Part shown: one piece after another, positions 30,106 to 39,610 of the stretch
Layout of the letters: the number at the start of each line of letters is the position of its first letter
Position numbering within the stretch: position 1 is the first letter of the stretch
Assembly: GCF_000427625.1 (NCBI RefSeq)
Contig: NZ_KE386569.1
Span: 2,532,789 to 2,596,788, forward strand
Source: Methylobacter luteus IMV-B-3098
Lineage (GTDB): Bacteria > Pseudomonadota > Gammaproteobacteria > Methylococcales > Methylomonadaceae
Direction of reading: 5' to 3'
Length of the DNA: 64,000 bases
Made by a program: the position numbers and the translations under genes
Notes under the pieces: model-generated
What the model saw: the letters and a program-made list of their open reading frames with translations, nothing else
Told to the model about the DNA's origin: nothing
Database searches by the model: none

Positions 30106-30972
30106 ATGATAAGAAGTATGACCGCTTTTGCCGGTAATGAAGCAGAAATCGGCAACCTGACCCTCAGCTGTGAATTGCGCACGGTCAACCACCGCTACTG
30201 CGATATCTCATTCAAATTGCCGGATCGCTTGCGTTTTATGGAGTCTGATCTGCGCGCCCTTATCGCGGCCAAAATTAAACGCGGCAAAGTGGAATGCATT
30301 ATAAACAGCAAGAAACAGGCTAACGATGGGCAAAGTCTTGTCGTTAACCATGATGCCGTCGCGGCATTACTGGCAGCGGCCAATGAAATCGAACAGCAGA
30401 TGCTGGCCCCGCTGTCATTTTCGGCACTGGAGGTGCTGGCTTTTCCTGGCATACAGCAGGAATCCGATAATGACAGGGAACAGCTTAAGTCCGGTGTATC
30501 GGCACTGGTCGGTCAAACGCTGGGCCAGTTGCTGGAAGTCAGGGAACGGGAAGGCGCCCAGCTCGGCGAACTGATCGCGGAGCGCTGCCTGAAAATGCAG
30601 GAATTCGTGACCTCGGCCGGCAAGCGCATGCCGGAAGTCCTGCTTCAGCTTCGCAGCAAATTGAAAGACAGAATCACCGAACTGGTCGCCGAGCCCGACT
30701 TCGACCGCCTGGAGCAGGAACTGGTTTTTCTGGCTCAAAAACTGGATATCTCCGAGGAACTGGACCGGCTGGAAACTCATATTACCGAAGTGTTAAGGGT
30801 GCTCAAGCAAAAAGATCCGGTCGGCAGGCGGCTGGATTTTTTAATGCAGGAATTAAACCGCGAGGCCAACACCCTGGGCTCGAAATCGGCCGATAAGGAA
30901 ATGACGCAGATCTCCATTGAGCTGAAAGTGCTGATTGAGCAGATGCGCGAACAGATACAGAATGTTGAGTAA
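30106..30972 (+). CDS. yicC: YicC-family endoribonuclease/stress protein
   Basis: The 288 residues begin MIRSMTAFAGNEAEIGNLTL and contain the conserved ELRTVNHRYCDISFKLPDRL and, at the end, KDPVGRRLDFLMQELNREAN with TLGSKSADKEMTQ, the domain shared with DUF1732 proteins. The family has been shown to act on RNA in E. coli. It is next to gmk, as in many proteobacteria. Confidence 0.93.
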   Translation: MIRSMTAFAGNEAEIGNLTLSCELRTVNHRYCDISFKLPDRLRFMESDLRALIAAKIKRGKVECIINSKKQANDGQSLVVNHDAVAALLAAANEIEQQMLAPLSFSALEVLAFPGIQQESDNDREQLKSGVSALVGQTLGQLLEVREREGAQLGELIAERCLKMQEFVTSAGKRMPEVLLQLRSKLKDRITELVAEPDFDRLEQELVFLAQKLDISEELDRLETHITEVLRVLKQKDPVGRRLDFLMQELNREANTLGSKSADKEMTQISIELKVLIEQMREQIQNVE

Positions 30973-31032
30973 GGCGCTGACCGCACCTGATTCTAGCACC
31001 CCAGCCAAATGCCCCTACTGATACAGAACTCT

Positions 31033-31650
31033 ATGAACCACGGCAAACTTTACATTATTTCCGCCCCGTCCGGAGCCGGTAAAACCAGTTTGGTCAGACA
31101 ACTGGTCGCCGATCTCGACAGCCTGACCGTATCGGTCTCTCATACGACTCGTCCGATGCGCCCCGGCGAGGTACATGGCCGGGATTATTACTTTGTCCCG
31201 GTGGCGGATTTTCAGGCCATGCTGGAGCGGCAGGCATTTCTTGAGCATGCCCAGGTGTTCGATAATTTCTACGGCACCGCGCAGCAGACCGTGGAGGAAA
31301 ACCTGAGCAAGGGCCTGGATGTGATTCTGGAAATCGACTGGCAGGGCGCCCAGCAAATAAAAAAACTACTGCCGGACAGCCTGTCCATTTTCATTCTGCC
31401 GCCTTCGACCGCCATTTTGCAGCAGCGCCTCCGAAATCGCGGCCAGGACGACGAGCAGATCATTGCCCGCCGTATGCGCGATGCCGTCACCGAAATAAGC
31501 CATTATGACGAATTCGATTATCTGATCGTCAATGACGTATTTGAACAGGCGCTGACCGAGTTAAAAAGCATCCTGATCGCCAATCGGTTAACGAGACAAC
31601 GGCAACAGCATAATCTGGATCTGTTGTTGAAAGCCCTCCTTTCCCAATAA
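31033..31650 (+). CDS. gmk: Guanylate kinase
   Basis: Gmk phosphorylates GMP to GDP. From the ATG at 31033 it has 205 residues starting MNHGKLYIISAPSGAGKTSL with the P-loop at the normal position; a start at 31009 would add eight residues. The GMP-binding block SVSHTTRPMRPGEVHGRDYY and the IDWQGAQQIKK segment are clear. Confidence 0.96.
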   Translation: MNHGKLYIISAPSGAGKTSLVRQLVADLDSLTVSVSHTTRPMRPGEVHGRDYYFVPVADFQAMLERQAFLEHAQVFDNFYGTAQQTVEENLSKGLDVILEIDWQGAQQIKKLLPDSLSIFILPPSTAILQQRLRNRGQDDEQIIARRMRDAVTEISHYDEFDYLIVNDVFEQALTELKSILIANRLTRQRQQHNLDLLLKALLSQ

Positions 31651-31684
31651 AGGCCGCAAGCCTAGGATAAGGCTCAATCAGCAG

Positions 31685-31758
31685 GTAGGCTGGGTTGGTA
31701 AACCCGGCATTTCGAAGCCGCCAAAGCTGGGTTTCCGCGAAGCTCCAACCCAGCCTAC
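31685..31758. repeat. Dispersed 74-bp palindromic repeat (GTAGGCTGGG family)
   Basis: It starts GTAGGCTGGGTTGGTAAACC and ends GCTCCAACCCAGCCTAC. The outer arms are complementary and an inner AAACCCGGC/GCTGGGTTT pair is also present. Other copies are at 49393-49468 and 59401-59473. This copy lies between gmk and the efflux operon, where it may serve both strands as a transcript end. Confidence 0.8.
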
Positions 31759-31782
31759 AAAACTTAATGATACGCCGGCTTT

Positions 31783-32088
31783 TTAGATAAAGCCGTTTTC
31801 AATGACCGGCATGACCCAGTAATGGATGCCCGCGCCGGAAAACTCCTGCCTTAACTGCGCCAATAACACCGGCAATCCCTGCTCCGGCACATACATTTGA
31901 AAGCGGACTTTTTTCTGCCGGCCCGTGACCTGCTCAAGCAGCGACAAGCCCTCGTTTTTATGGTCATGCGAATTGACCAGGAAACTGCTGAAACCGTGCT
32001 CCGATTCCAGAATCAGCAAATTATCGACGACCGCTTCTTCAAGGCCGGGCGGGACGTTCAGGGTAACCAGGTATTCTTTACCGTTCAT
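31783..32088 (-). CDS. DUF3240 family protein of the efflux operon
   Basis: The 101-residue soluble protein has the small PII-like alpha/beta pattern of DUF3240 (KEYLVTLNVPPGLEEAVVDN near the start and GIHYWVMPVIENGFI at the end). Members are routinely the last gene of CzcCBA/CusCBA-type operons and may sense the metal, but no function is established. It overlaps the pump gene by 4 bases. Confidence 0.82.
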   Translation of the reverse strand: MNGKEYLVTLNVPPGLEEAVVDNLLILESEHGFSSFLVNSHDHKNEGLSLLEQVTGRQKKVRFQMYVPEQGLPVLLAQLRQEFSGAGIHYWVMPVIENGFI

Positions 32089-35000
32089 GATTTGACTCCA
32101 TCAGTCATCGAGTTCATCTCTGCTTGCAGCGCAGGCGATTGACCGAATAATTTAAACAAAATAGGCAACAGAAACAGCGTCAGGAACGTGGACGAAACCA
32201 GGCCGCCGATCACGACGATAGCCAGCGGACGCTGAATCTCGGAGCCCGGACCGGTCGCAAACAGCAGCGGAATCAGGCCGAAAGCCGCGATGCTGGCTGT
32301 CATCAGCACGGGCCGCAAGCGCCGCATGGAGCCGACGACCACGACCTGCGCCGTGGCCATGCCGGCCGCGCGCAACTGGTTGAAATAGCTGACCATGACC
32401 ACGCCGTTCAGCACCGCGATGCCGAGCAGGGCGATAAAGCCGACCGAGGCCGGCACCGACAGGTATTCGCCCGACAGCCACAAGGCGAAGACGCCGCCGA
32501 CCATGGCCAGCGGAATGTTCGACAAGACCAGTGTGGCCTGACGCACCGAGCCGAATGTCGAGAACAGCAGCAGAAAGATCAGGCCCAGCGATACCGGGAT
32601 CACGAGCGAGAGCGTCGCGGCCGCGCGCTGCTGATTCTCGAACTGGCCGCCGAATTCGACGAAATAACCGGTCGGCAGATCCACCTTGTCCCTGACGGCC
32701 TGACGCGCTTCATCGACAAAACCGACCAGGTCGCGGTCCTGCACGTTGCTGCTGATCACGACAAAACGCTGGCCGCGCTCGCGCTCTACCGACACCACGC
32801 CTTCGACTTTTTCCAGGCGAGCGACGGTCGTGATCGGCACATGGCCGCCATCGGGCAGGGTCACTTGCAGATTTTCAAAGCTGGCCGTGTTGCTGGCGCC
32901 ACGAAGGAGCAATGGCGTGCGCTTGATGCCTTCCTGCACGATGCCCAGTTTCAGTCCTTCGATCTGCGCGCGCAGCATTGTCTCGATGCTGTCGCTGTCC
33001 AGACCCAGGCGTCCGGCCGCCGTTTTGTCGATCGTCAGCTGCAGAAACTGCATGCCTTCGTTCTGCTTCGTGAACACATCGCTGGACCCTTTGATGGCTC
33101 TCAGGACTTCGGCGATCCGCGCCGCTTTCTCATTCAACACGTTCAGGTCCGGGCCGAACAGCTTGACCGCAACATCGCCGCGCGTGCCGGTCAGCATCTC
33201 CGACACACGCATCTCGATTGGCTGCGTGAATTTAAAGGCGATGCCCGGCGTGGTGCCCATGACGGTCCGGATTTCCTCGATCAGTTCTTCCTTGCTGCCC
33301 ATGCGCCATTCCTCCTTAGGCTTCAGGATCAGGAAGGTATCCGTGTCGTTCAGGCTCATCGGGTCCAGGCCCAGCTCATCGGTGCCGACCCTCGCGACCA
33401 CATCGGTTATTTCAGGAATGCTTTTGAGCAGGTTTTTCTGCACCTGCACGTCCAGAGCCACCGAGTCCGCCAGCGTGATCGACGGCAGTTTTTCCAGCTG
33501 CACGATGATGTCGCCTTCATCCATGGTCGGCATGAACGTGCTGCCGATCTGCGTGAAGGCCGCCGCCGTGGCGACTAGCAAGACGCCGGCGCCGATAAAG
33601 ACTTTCTTGCTGTTGGCGATGCACCACAACAAGGCCGGCTGGTACAGCTTCAGCAACTGCCGGGGCAGCCAGGGCTCCTCGTGGGACACTTCTTTCAGCA
33701 GATACGAAGACAGCACCGGAATCACCGACAGGGACAACAGCAGCGAACCGCTGAGCGCGAACACGATCGTCAACGCCACCGGCGTGAACAGTTTGCCTTC
33801 CAGGCCCTGCAGGGTCAGCAGCGGCAGGAATACGATGATGATGATCAGGATGCCCGACGTCACGGGCACGGCCACTTCGCGCGTGGCGCGGTAGATCACG
33901 TGCAGGCGCGGCAGGCGTTGGGCTTTTTCAGTGTGCGCCATGTGCGTGATGATGTTTTCGACCACGACCACGGCCGCATCGACGAGCATGCCGATCGCGA
34001 TGGCCAATCCGCCCAGGCTCATCAGGTTGGCCGACATGCCCATCTGCTGCATCAGGATGAACGTCACGAGAGCCGCCAGCGGCAAGGCCAGGGCAACGGT
34101 CAGCGCGGCGCGCAGGTTGCCGAGGAACAGAATCAGCAAAATCACGACCAGCACGATCGCTTCCAGCAAGGCATGCTGAACCGTGTCGACGGCCTTGTCG
34201 ACCAGATTGCCGCGGTTATAGAACACGGTCGCTTTGACGCCGGGCGGGAAGCCGGCTTTAAGCTCGTCCATTTTTGCCTGTATGCCTTCGATGGTCTGAC
34301 GCGCATTGGCGCCGCGCAAACTCAGCACCAGGCCGGTAACCGATTCGCCCTTGCCGTTTTTGCTGACCGCACCGTAGCGGGTCAATGAACCGATTCTGAT
34401 ATCGGCGACATCGCTGACCTTGATCGGCGCGCCGTTCTTATTATCGACAACGATGGCTGCGACATCGTCCTGGGTTTTGATGCGGCCCTCGGCACGCACG
34501 ATCAGCGCTTCTTCACCTTCGGTGAGGCGGCCCGCGCCATCATTGCGGTTATTGCTTTGCAGCGCCTCCACCAGTTCGGCGATATTAATACCGCGCGCGG
34601 CCATGCGCATATTGTCCGGCACCACCTCGAAGCTTCTGACCAGCCCGCCCAGCGAGTTGACGTCGGCCACGCCGGGCACGGTGCGCAGGGCAGGGCGGAT
34701 GACCCAGTCCAGCAGGGTGCGCCGTTCCATCAGGCTCAGATCGCCGCCCTCGATCGAGAACATGAACATTTCGCCGAGCGGCGTCGTCATCGGCGCGATG
34801 CCGCCCTCGACGCCCTCGGGCAGATCGCTCCACAGGGTGTTCAGGCGTTCAGCGATCTGCTGGCGCGCCCAATAGATATCGGTGCCTTCCTCGAAATCAA
34901 CCGTGATATCGGTCAACGCGTATTTGGCAATCGAGCGCAGCATGGTCTGATGCGGAATGCCCAGCAGTTCGACTTCTATCGGCGCGGTAATGCGCGCTTC

Positions 35001-35180
35001 GACCTCTTCCGGCGTCATGCCGGCCGCTTTCACGATGACTTTGACCTGGGTCGGCGAGACTTCCGGAAACGCATCGATCGGGATATTTTTAAACGCGTAA
35101 TAGCCGCCGCCCGCGAGCAGCGCTACTACAAGCAGCATCAATATGCGCTGGCTCAGCGCAAAACGAATCAGACCACCCAT
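32085..35180 (-). CDS. Heavy-metal RND efflux pump (CzcA/CusA family)
   Basis: The 1031-residue inner-membrane pump exports metal ions in a tripartite complex. It starts MGGLIRFALSQRILMLLVVA, has 12 membrane helices in two sets of six, and PEVSPTQVKVIVKAAGMTPE in the first periplasmic loop. In helix 4 the proton-relay motif reads AIGMLVDAAVVVVEN. The Asp of LVDAA and the following Glu are kept, while the first acidic position of the divalent-cation DFG motif is not. That is closer to the Cus (Cu/Ag) pattern than to Czc, but a copper-specific Met ladder was not traced, so the metal is left open. Confidence 0.92.
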   Translation of the reverse strand: MGGLIRFALSQRILMLLVVALLAGGGYYAFKNIPIDAFPEVSPTQVKVIVKAAGMTPEEVEARITAPIEVELLGIPHQTMLRSIAKYALTDITVDFEEGTDIYWARQQIAERLNTLWSDLPEGVEGGIAPMTTPLGEMFMFSIEGGDLSLMERRTLLDWVIRPALRTVPGVADVNSLGGLVRSFEVVPDNMRMAARGINIAELVEALQSNNRNDGAGRLTEGEEALIVRAEGRIKTQDDVAAIVVDNKNGAPIKVSDVADIRIGSLTRYGAVSKNGKGESVTGLVLSLRGANARQTIEGIQAKMDELKAGFPPGVKATVFYNRGNLVDKAVDTVQHALLEAIVLVVILLILFLGNLRAALTVALALPLAALVTFILMQQMGMSANLMSLGGLAIAIGMLVDAAVVVVENIITHMAHTEKAQRLPRLHVIYRATREVAVPVTSGILIIIIVFLPLLTLQGLEGKLFTPVALTIVFALSGSLLLSLSVIPVLSSYLLKEVSHEEPWLPRQLLKLYQPALLWCIANSKKVFIGAGVLLVATAAAFTQIGSTFMPTMDEGDIIVQLEKLPSITLADSVALDVQVQKNLLKSIPEITDVVARVGTDELGLDPMSLNDTDTFLILKPKEEWRMGSKEELIEEIRTVMGTTPGIAFKFTQPIEMRVSEMLTGTRGDVAVKLFGPDLNVLNEKAARIAEVLRAIKGSSDVFTKQNEGMQFLQLTIDKTAAGRLGLDSDSIETMLRAQIEGLKLGIVQEGIKRTPLLLRGASNTASFENLQVTLPDGGHVPITTVARLEKVEGVVSVERERGQRFVVISSNVQDRDLVGFVDEARQAVRDKVDLPTGYFVEFGGQFENQQRAAATLSLVIPVSLGLIFLLLFSTFGSVRQATLVLSNIPLAMVGGVFALWLSGEYLSVPASVGFIALLGIAVLNGVVMVSYFNQLRAAGMATAQVVVVGSMRRLRPVLMTASIAAFGLIPLLFATGPGSEIQRPLAIVVIGGLVSSTFLTLFLLPILFKLFGQSPALQAEMNSMTDGVKS

Positions 35181-36271
35181 TATTCATCGCCCCCGAGCCC
35201 CAGCCAGTTGGCTTTCAGCGCAACCGAACCCGTGACCGCGATGTCTTCGGCGCCGGTCAATTCGCCGGTAATGATCGAATCAGTATCCTGCCTGCCGATG
35301 ACAGTGACCGGTTGGACCCGAAAGCCCTGGTCCGTGCGGATAAAGATATAGGCCCGGCCTTCGTTCTGGGCGATGGCCGCGTTCGGCACTTTGAAAGCGA
35401 CCTTATCACTGCCCTGAATGATCCGCGTGTTGACTTTTTGCCCGGCGCGCACGGCTGCCGGTGTTTCCTTGATGACGGCTCGGGCCAGCAGTGTCTGGTT
35501 TTCCGGATTGACGCTCTGGCCGAGCAGGCTGATGCGCGCCGTGACCTCGGTATTGTCGATCAGCACCTGATCGCCAATATGAATATCGCCGATGCGCTCC
35601 TGCGGGATATTGATTTCCAGCCAGAGTTCGCTCAGGTCGGCGATGCGGTACAGCGGCGCCAGATTGTCTATGCGCTGGCCGGCGGCGGCCATGCGCTCGA
35701 GCACGACGCCCGACATGGGCGCGCGCAGCGTCAGCAGGCTGGTCAAACGCTGGGTTTTAGCCAAACGATTGATTTCCCCGACCGACATGCCGGCCATTTC
35801 CAGCAATTGCCGAGCTTCGTGCGCTTCGGTCTGATAAAGCTGGTACTGGCTGCGCGTTTCCTGAGAGCGCCGGCCGGAAATCACGCCTTCTTCCAGCAGT
35901 TTTTTATCGCGGTTATAAACCGCGCGGCCCAGTTCCAGTTCATTGACGGCTTTAAGATATTGCTGCTGCAGGGCCAGGAGGTCCGGGCTGTTGATCTCGG
36001 CCAGCGCCTGGCCTTTCTCGACTTTATCGCCGACGGCTACATACAGTTTCGTGATCAGGCCTGCCTGTGCGGTGCTGACGATATGCTCGCGCGCGGGCGG
36101 GATCGCGATTCTGGCCGGCGCATACAGGACCGGCACCTGGCTGGCGGGCTCGGGCTTGCCCAGTTTCACGCCCAGATTGTCGATATGTTCCTGGGCTATC
36201 TGAATGACATTGTCAGCCGCCTGAACGCCGGCGCCGGCCAGACTCAGCAGTAATAATAAAATAATGTTCAT
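35180..36271 (-). CDS. RND efflux periplasmic adaptor (CusB/CzcB family)
   Basis: The 363 residues start with a signal peptide (MNIILLLLLSLAGAGVQA). The barrel-sandwich half motifs are GLITKLYVAVGDKVEKGQAL and LTLRAPMSGVVLERMAAAGQ, flanking a long coiled-coil hairpin (about 105-170). The adaptor bridges the pump and the outer-membrane channel. Its stop overlaps the pump ATG by one base. Confidence 0.92.
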   Translation of the reverse strand: MNIILLLLLSLAGAGVQAADNVIQIAQEHIDNLGVKLGKPEPASQVPVLYAPARIAIPPAREHIVSTAQAGLITKLYVAVGDKVEKGQALAEINSPDLLALQQQYLKAVNELELGRAVYNRDKKLLEEGVISGRRSQETRSQYQLYQTEAHEARQLLEMAGMSVGEINRLAKTQRLTSLLTLRAPMSGVVLERMAAAGQRIDNLAPLYRIADLSELWLEINIPQERIGDIHIGDQVLIDNTEVTARISLLGQSVNPENQTLLARAVIKETPAAVRAGQKVNTRIIQGSDKVAFKVPNAAIAQNEGRAYIFIRTDQGFRVQPVTVIGRQDTDSIITGELTGAEDIAVTGSVALKANWLGLGGDE

Positions 36272-37518
36272 GGGGTAACTCCGACGGCTTGGTTGTACAG
36301 CGCTTTATCGCGCTCCAGTATGACTGAACGTTCTTTGGCATTAAGGATGGCCTGCTGAGCTCTGGACTGGATCCTCAGCAGATCAAGCAGGTTGATTTCG
36401 CCCAGCGAAAAACTCAGCTCCGTCATTTTCAGATGCTCTTCGGCCGCCTGCTTTAACTGCTCGGCAATGACCAGTTCGGCCCGGTTGACTTCCAGGTTAT
36501 GCTCGGCTTCGTGGTGGGCCTGCTCGAGATCCCTGCTGAGCTGCCCTCGATCGGCAACCAGCCTGTTCAGTTCGACATTGGCGGCGGCCACCCTGGGCGC
36601 CAGGTGCGCGCTGCCGCCGAATGGCACGGACACGGCGATATTAAAGCTTTCGGTCTTGTTACTGCGTTCGTCAGGTCCATGATCGGTGTTGATGCCGACC
36701 GCGACATCGGGCTGACCCGAGCCTACCGCCCTGATGGCCTCGACTTCGGCCTGCTTGCGCGTGATTTGGTTATTAATGGCGACCAGGGCCGGGTGATTCT
36801 GCTGGATTTCGGCTATGTCGGCCAAGGTCTCACGGTAGTTGCCGGGCACTTTCGTCATCTGCGTGATGCTGGCATAGCGCTTGCGCGCATGCATGACTTC
36901 GGCCTCGGCCTGCGTCAGTACGGCGCGCTTCTGCAGCAGCTCGGTCTTCGCCAGCAACAAGTCGGCGCGCGGCAGATCGCCCAGCTCGACGCGGCGCTCA
37001 ACCTTGGCCAGCAATTGTTCAAACACGCCGACTTCGTTTTGTGCCTGGTCATAGCGGATTTGCTGCAGTTCCATGTCCCACAAGGCCGCCCTGACCAGTC
37101 CCGCCACGCGTAATTTAACGGCGGCCGATTGCGACTGCGCGCTGCTTTCGGCCTGTCTCGCGACGGCCTGTTCAGCATCGCGCTGGCCGAAGTTCCACAG
37201 CGGCGCTTTAACGCTGGCGTCGCCATAATGCAGCGTGCCGCTGGTGGCCTCCTGAAAGAACAGTCCGAGACTGGGTGCACCGGCCAGCCAGCTCTTACTG
37301 CGTTGATCGAGCGCAGCGGATTCTTCTTCCAGCGCTTTGAGCCAGGCGTTGTCAGGATGTTTTTCCAGTGTTAAATCAATGGCTTGAGCCAGGCTCATGC
37401 CGGCGTCGATTTCAATCGGATCGCGATGGGCCACAATGGGCAGTGTATCCGCCAAGCCCAGCGAAGTGGCCAGCACATACACAGACAAGCACCCTCTAAT
37501 AAGATTAAGGGCAAACAT
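36268..37518 (-). CDS. TolC-family outer-membrane channel of the metal efflux system
   Basis: The 416-residue protein has a signal peptide (to about residue 24) and two OEP repeats rich in alpha-helical heptads; the second repeat contains LSFSLGEINLLDLLRIQSRA, a common signature. It is the first of the C-B-A gene order and overlaps the adaptor gene by 4 bases. Confidence 0.9.
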   Translation of the reverse strand: MFALNLIRGCLSVYVLATSLGLADTLPIVAHRDPIEIDAGMSLAQAIDLTLEKHPDNAWLKALEEESAALDQRSKSWLAGAPSLGLFFQEATSGTLHYGDASVKAPLWNFGQRDAEQAVARQAESSAQSQSAAVKLRVAGLVRAALWDMELQQIRYDQAQNEVGVFEQLLAKVERRVELGDLPRADLLLAKTELLQKRAVLTQAEAEVMHARKRYASITQMTKVPGNYRETLADIAEIQQNHPALVAINNQITRKQAEVEAIRAVGSGQPDVAVGINTDHGPDERSNKTESFNIAVSVPFGGSAHLAPRVAAANVELNRLVADRGQLSRDLEQAHHEAEHNLEVNRAELVIAEQLKQAAEEHLKMTELSFSLGEINLLDLLRIQSRAQQAILNAKERSVILERDKALYNQAVGVTP

Positions 37519-37576
37519 AGTAAAAGCTCCGGTAGCGGCTTAATACCGCTTATAGATTTTTAGTAAATATAAGGAA

Positions 37577-37595
37577 AAGTTCTGCAGCAGAACTT
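37577..37595. terminator. Short hairpin upstream of the efflux genes
   Basis: AAGTTCTGC and GCAGAACTT are exact 9-bp arms separated by one A; TTAAAAAAC follows on the plus strand. It lies between the accessory gene (37611) and the channel gene (37518) and may attenuate or process the transcript. No strong T run is seen on the minus strand. Confidence 0.35.
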
Positions 37596-37610
37596 AAAAA
37601 ACAGAGGGAA

Positions 37611-38021
37611 TCAGGAGACGGGAGGCGCGCGTGGCGAGAGCGAGGGAATAAATAACCGGCAGACAAACGGCGACGGTTGCGGAGAAAAGTTGATATCGAA
37701 TGCCGAGACAGGCGCGTTGGAGATGCCTATCTCCTGATGCAAATAATAGCTGTGATCGGCAGTCGTATCGGCATCGGCGTGTATCTGGTTGTGCTTGATG
37801 CCGGCATCGACGCCGATGATGGCCGCTTCGGAACCTGAGATATGGTTTGTCGGCTGAGACAGAAATGCATGCTGTTCCGCAGTATACATCTCAAGACCGG
37901 GGACATGCAGACCCTTATTCGACAGGTTTTCACCGGCATGCGCATGCACCAGCGGTGCAATCAATTGCAGCAGGGCCAGAAAGAAAACAAGATAGACGCG
38001 TAGGGCTGAAAACATGTCCAT
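37611..38021 (-). CDS. CzcI-like secreted His-rich protein
   Basis: The 136-residue protein has a signal peptide (MDMFSALRVYLVFFLALLQL then IAPLVHAHAGE) with HAHAGE at the mature end and further His scattered in the middle (KHNQIHADADTTADHSYYLH). The C-terminus SPRAPP resembles small proteins that precede CzcCBA operons (CzcI group), thought to bind or sense metal in the periplasm. Whether it regulates this operon is an inference from its place 92 bases upstream on the same strand. Confidence 0.65.
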   Translation of the reverse strand: MDMFSALRVYLVFFLALLQLIAPLVHAHAGENLSNKGLHVPGLEMYTAEQHAFLSQPTNHISGSEAAIIGVDAGIKHNQIHADADTTADHSYYLHQEIGISNAPVSAFDINFSPQPSPFVCRLFIPSLSPRAPPVS

Positions 38022-38126
38022 AATGCTATGCTAATAAAAAAGAATTAACAACTTGTAATTTGTTAATTCATCCTTATATCGATTACACCTCAATTCGATG
38101 TTATTTAACATACCTTCTAAAAAATC

Positions 38127-39092
38127 ATGAACAGATATACCGGCATAATAGCCACTTTATTAATCGGCCTGTCGTTGTCGCTGGGCAGTATTTCAGACGC
38201 CGAGGCCAAACGCTTCGGCGGCGGCAGTTCTTTCGGCGGCCGATCCTCCTTCAGCCAGCCTTACAAGCGTTCCGCCGACGCACCGGCCCGTTCGGCCAGT
38301 CAACAACAGCAACAGCAGCAAGCCACCCAACAAAACCAGACGGCCAGACCGGGCATGGCTAACCGCAGCGGACTGATGGGCATGCTGGGCGGTCTGGCGC
38401 TGGGCGGTTTGCTAGGCTCATTGCTGGCCGGCGGCGCTTTCCAGGGCATCAACTTCCTCGATATCCTGGTGCTGGGCGCTCTGGCATTCCTGCTGTATAA
38501 GTTCTTCGCGGCTAAAAAAGCGCGTGAACAACAACCCGTTTACAACCGGACTGCCGGTCACTATGACAACAGCGAGTCGGCCCATACGCCGCAATCCGGT
38601 TCATCGAACCCGGCCGGATTCGATACCGATATCCTGTTTAACAAAGACAAGCCAGGCGCTGAACCGGCTGTGCAGAATTTTCAGCAGGACGCCGACTTCG
38701 GCCAGGACGTCGCCGTGCCGGCCGGTTTCGACACGCCGGCGTTTCTGTCCGGCGCCAAAACCGCCTTCAAGACGCTGCAAAAAGCCTGGGATGACCGCGA
38801 CCTGGCCGAAATCAGAGGGCTGACGACCGACAAGGTATTCGCCGAGATTCAGGATCAGCTTAAAGCCTCCGGTGAACAAAACCGCACCGATGTCCTGAAA
38901 CTGGAAGCGGAACTGCTGGAAGTGCGCGAAATCGGCTCGGAACTGCAAGCGACAGTCCTGTTCGACGTGATCATGCGCGAAGACAGCAATGTGCAGCCCG
39001 ATCAGGTCCGCGAAGTCTGGCATTTCGTCAAGCCCAAAAACAGCATCCAGCCCACCTGGTATCTGGACGGCATTCAGCAATTGGAAGATTGA
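38127..39092 (+). CDS. Tim44-like domain membrane protein
   Basis: The 321-residue protein has a signal or anchor helix (residues 5-25, ending SDAEAKRFGGG), a low-complexity Gly/Ser/Gln linker including seven consecutive Gln, and two membrane helices in GLMGMLGGLALGGLLGSLLA and the INFLDILVLGALAFLLYKFF segment (about 75-130). A C-terminal Tim44-like domain (about 205-321) ends with VREVWHFVKPKNSIQPTWYL. Bacterial members are conserved in proteobacteria without a settled function. It is followed by a good terminator. Confidence 0.85.
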   Translation: MNRYTGIIATLLIGLSLSLGSISDAEAKRFGGGSSFGGRSSFSQPYKRSADAPARSASQQQQQQQATQQNQTARPGMANRSGLMGMLGGLALGGLLGSLLAGGAFQGINFLDILVLGALAFLLYKFFAAKKAREQQPVYNRTAGHYDNSESAHTPQSGSSNPAGFDTDILFNKDKPGAEPAVQNFQQDADFGQDVAVPAGFDTPAFLSGAKTAFKTLQKAWDDRDLAEIRGLTTDKVFAEIQDQLKASGEQNRTDVLKLEAELLEVREIGSELQATVLFDVIMREDSNVQPDQVREVWHFVKPKNSIQPTWYLDGIQQLED

Positions 39093-39118
39093 TTGCCGGC
39101 ATAGCCAGTAAATCCTGT

Positions 39119-39148
39119 CGCTCCAGCGTTCTGCTGGAGCGGTTTTAT
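39119..39148 (+). terminator. Terminator after the Tim44-like gene
   Basis: CGCTCCAGC and GCTGGAGCG form a perfect 9-bp stem with loop GTTCT, followed by GTTTTAT, 27 bases after the stop. Confidence 0.85.
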
Positions 39149-39610
39149 ATTATCCCTTCTTGTTGCTATTCCCTTTCTTTAGCGGCTCTTGCCTGGTTCT
39201 ATGCCGCGTCTTACCAATTATCCAAGTATAAGATGCGGTTCGTACCTCACCGCATCCTGCCGCGCTCTGGCTATTACAGGTAAGTATTCTCTTACGTAAT
39301 ATAACGTATTGAGTAAGTTGTTATACGTATCTAACATTCCAAGCTCAAGTGAAACTTAAGCTCAGCTTGATACCGGCCCAGACTAAGGGCCGATAGTTTC
39401 AGGCTGGGGACGCATTTGAGAGCAACACACGCAATAACAATGGCTTTCACTCGCTTGGCCGTTCCGTCATGAGCGCTTAATTTGGTTGTCCGTGTCAATG
39501 CCTCAAGCCCATTAAGCAGGTCTGTCGCTGGCTTAATATTATAGTAGGATCAAATTACCCTTAATTCAAAAATTAAGAAATATTTCAACTTTTTTTAAAA
39601 AAGATTTTTT
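39142..39610. other. Gene-free stretch with a palindrome and an open frame lacking a start
   Basis: At 39231-39259 there is an imperfect palindrome (GATGCGGTTCGTACCTCACC followed by GCATCC). On the minus strand 39331-39549 is open for 73 codons and reads, in part, AHDGTAKRVKAIVIACVALK. It has no usable start, and I do not recognise it. It could be the tail of a lost transposase or regulator. The last 100 bases are very AT-rich and lead into the methyltransferase gene. Confidence 0.5.
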
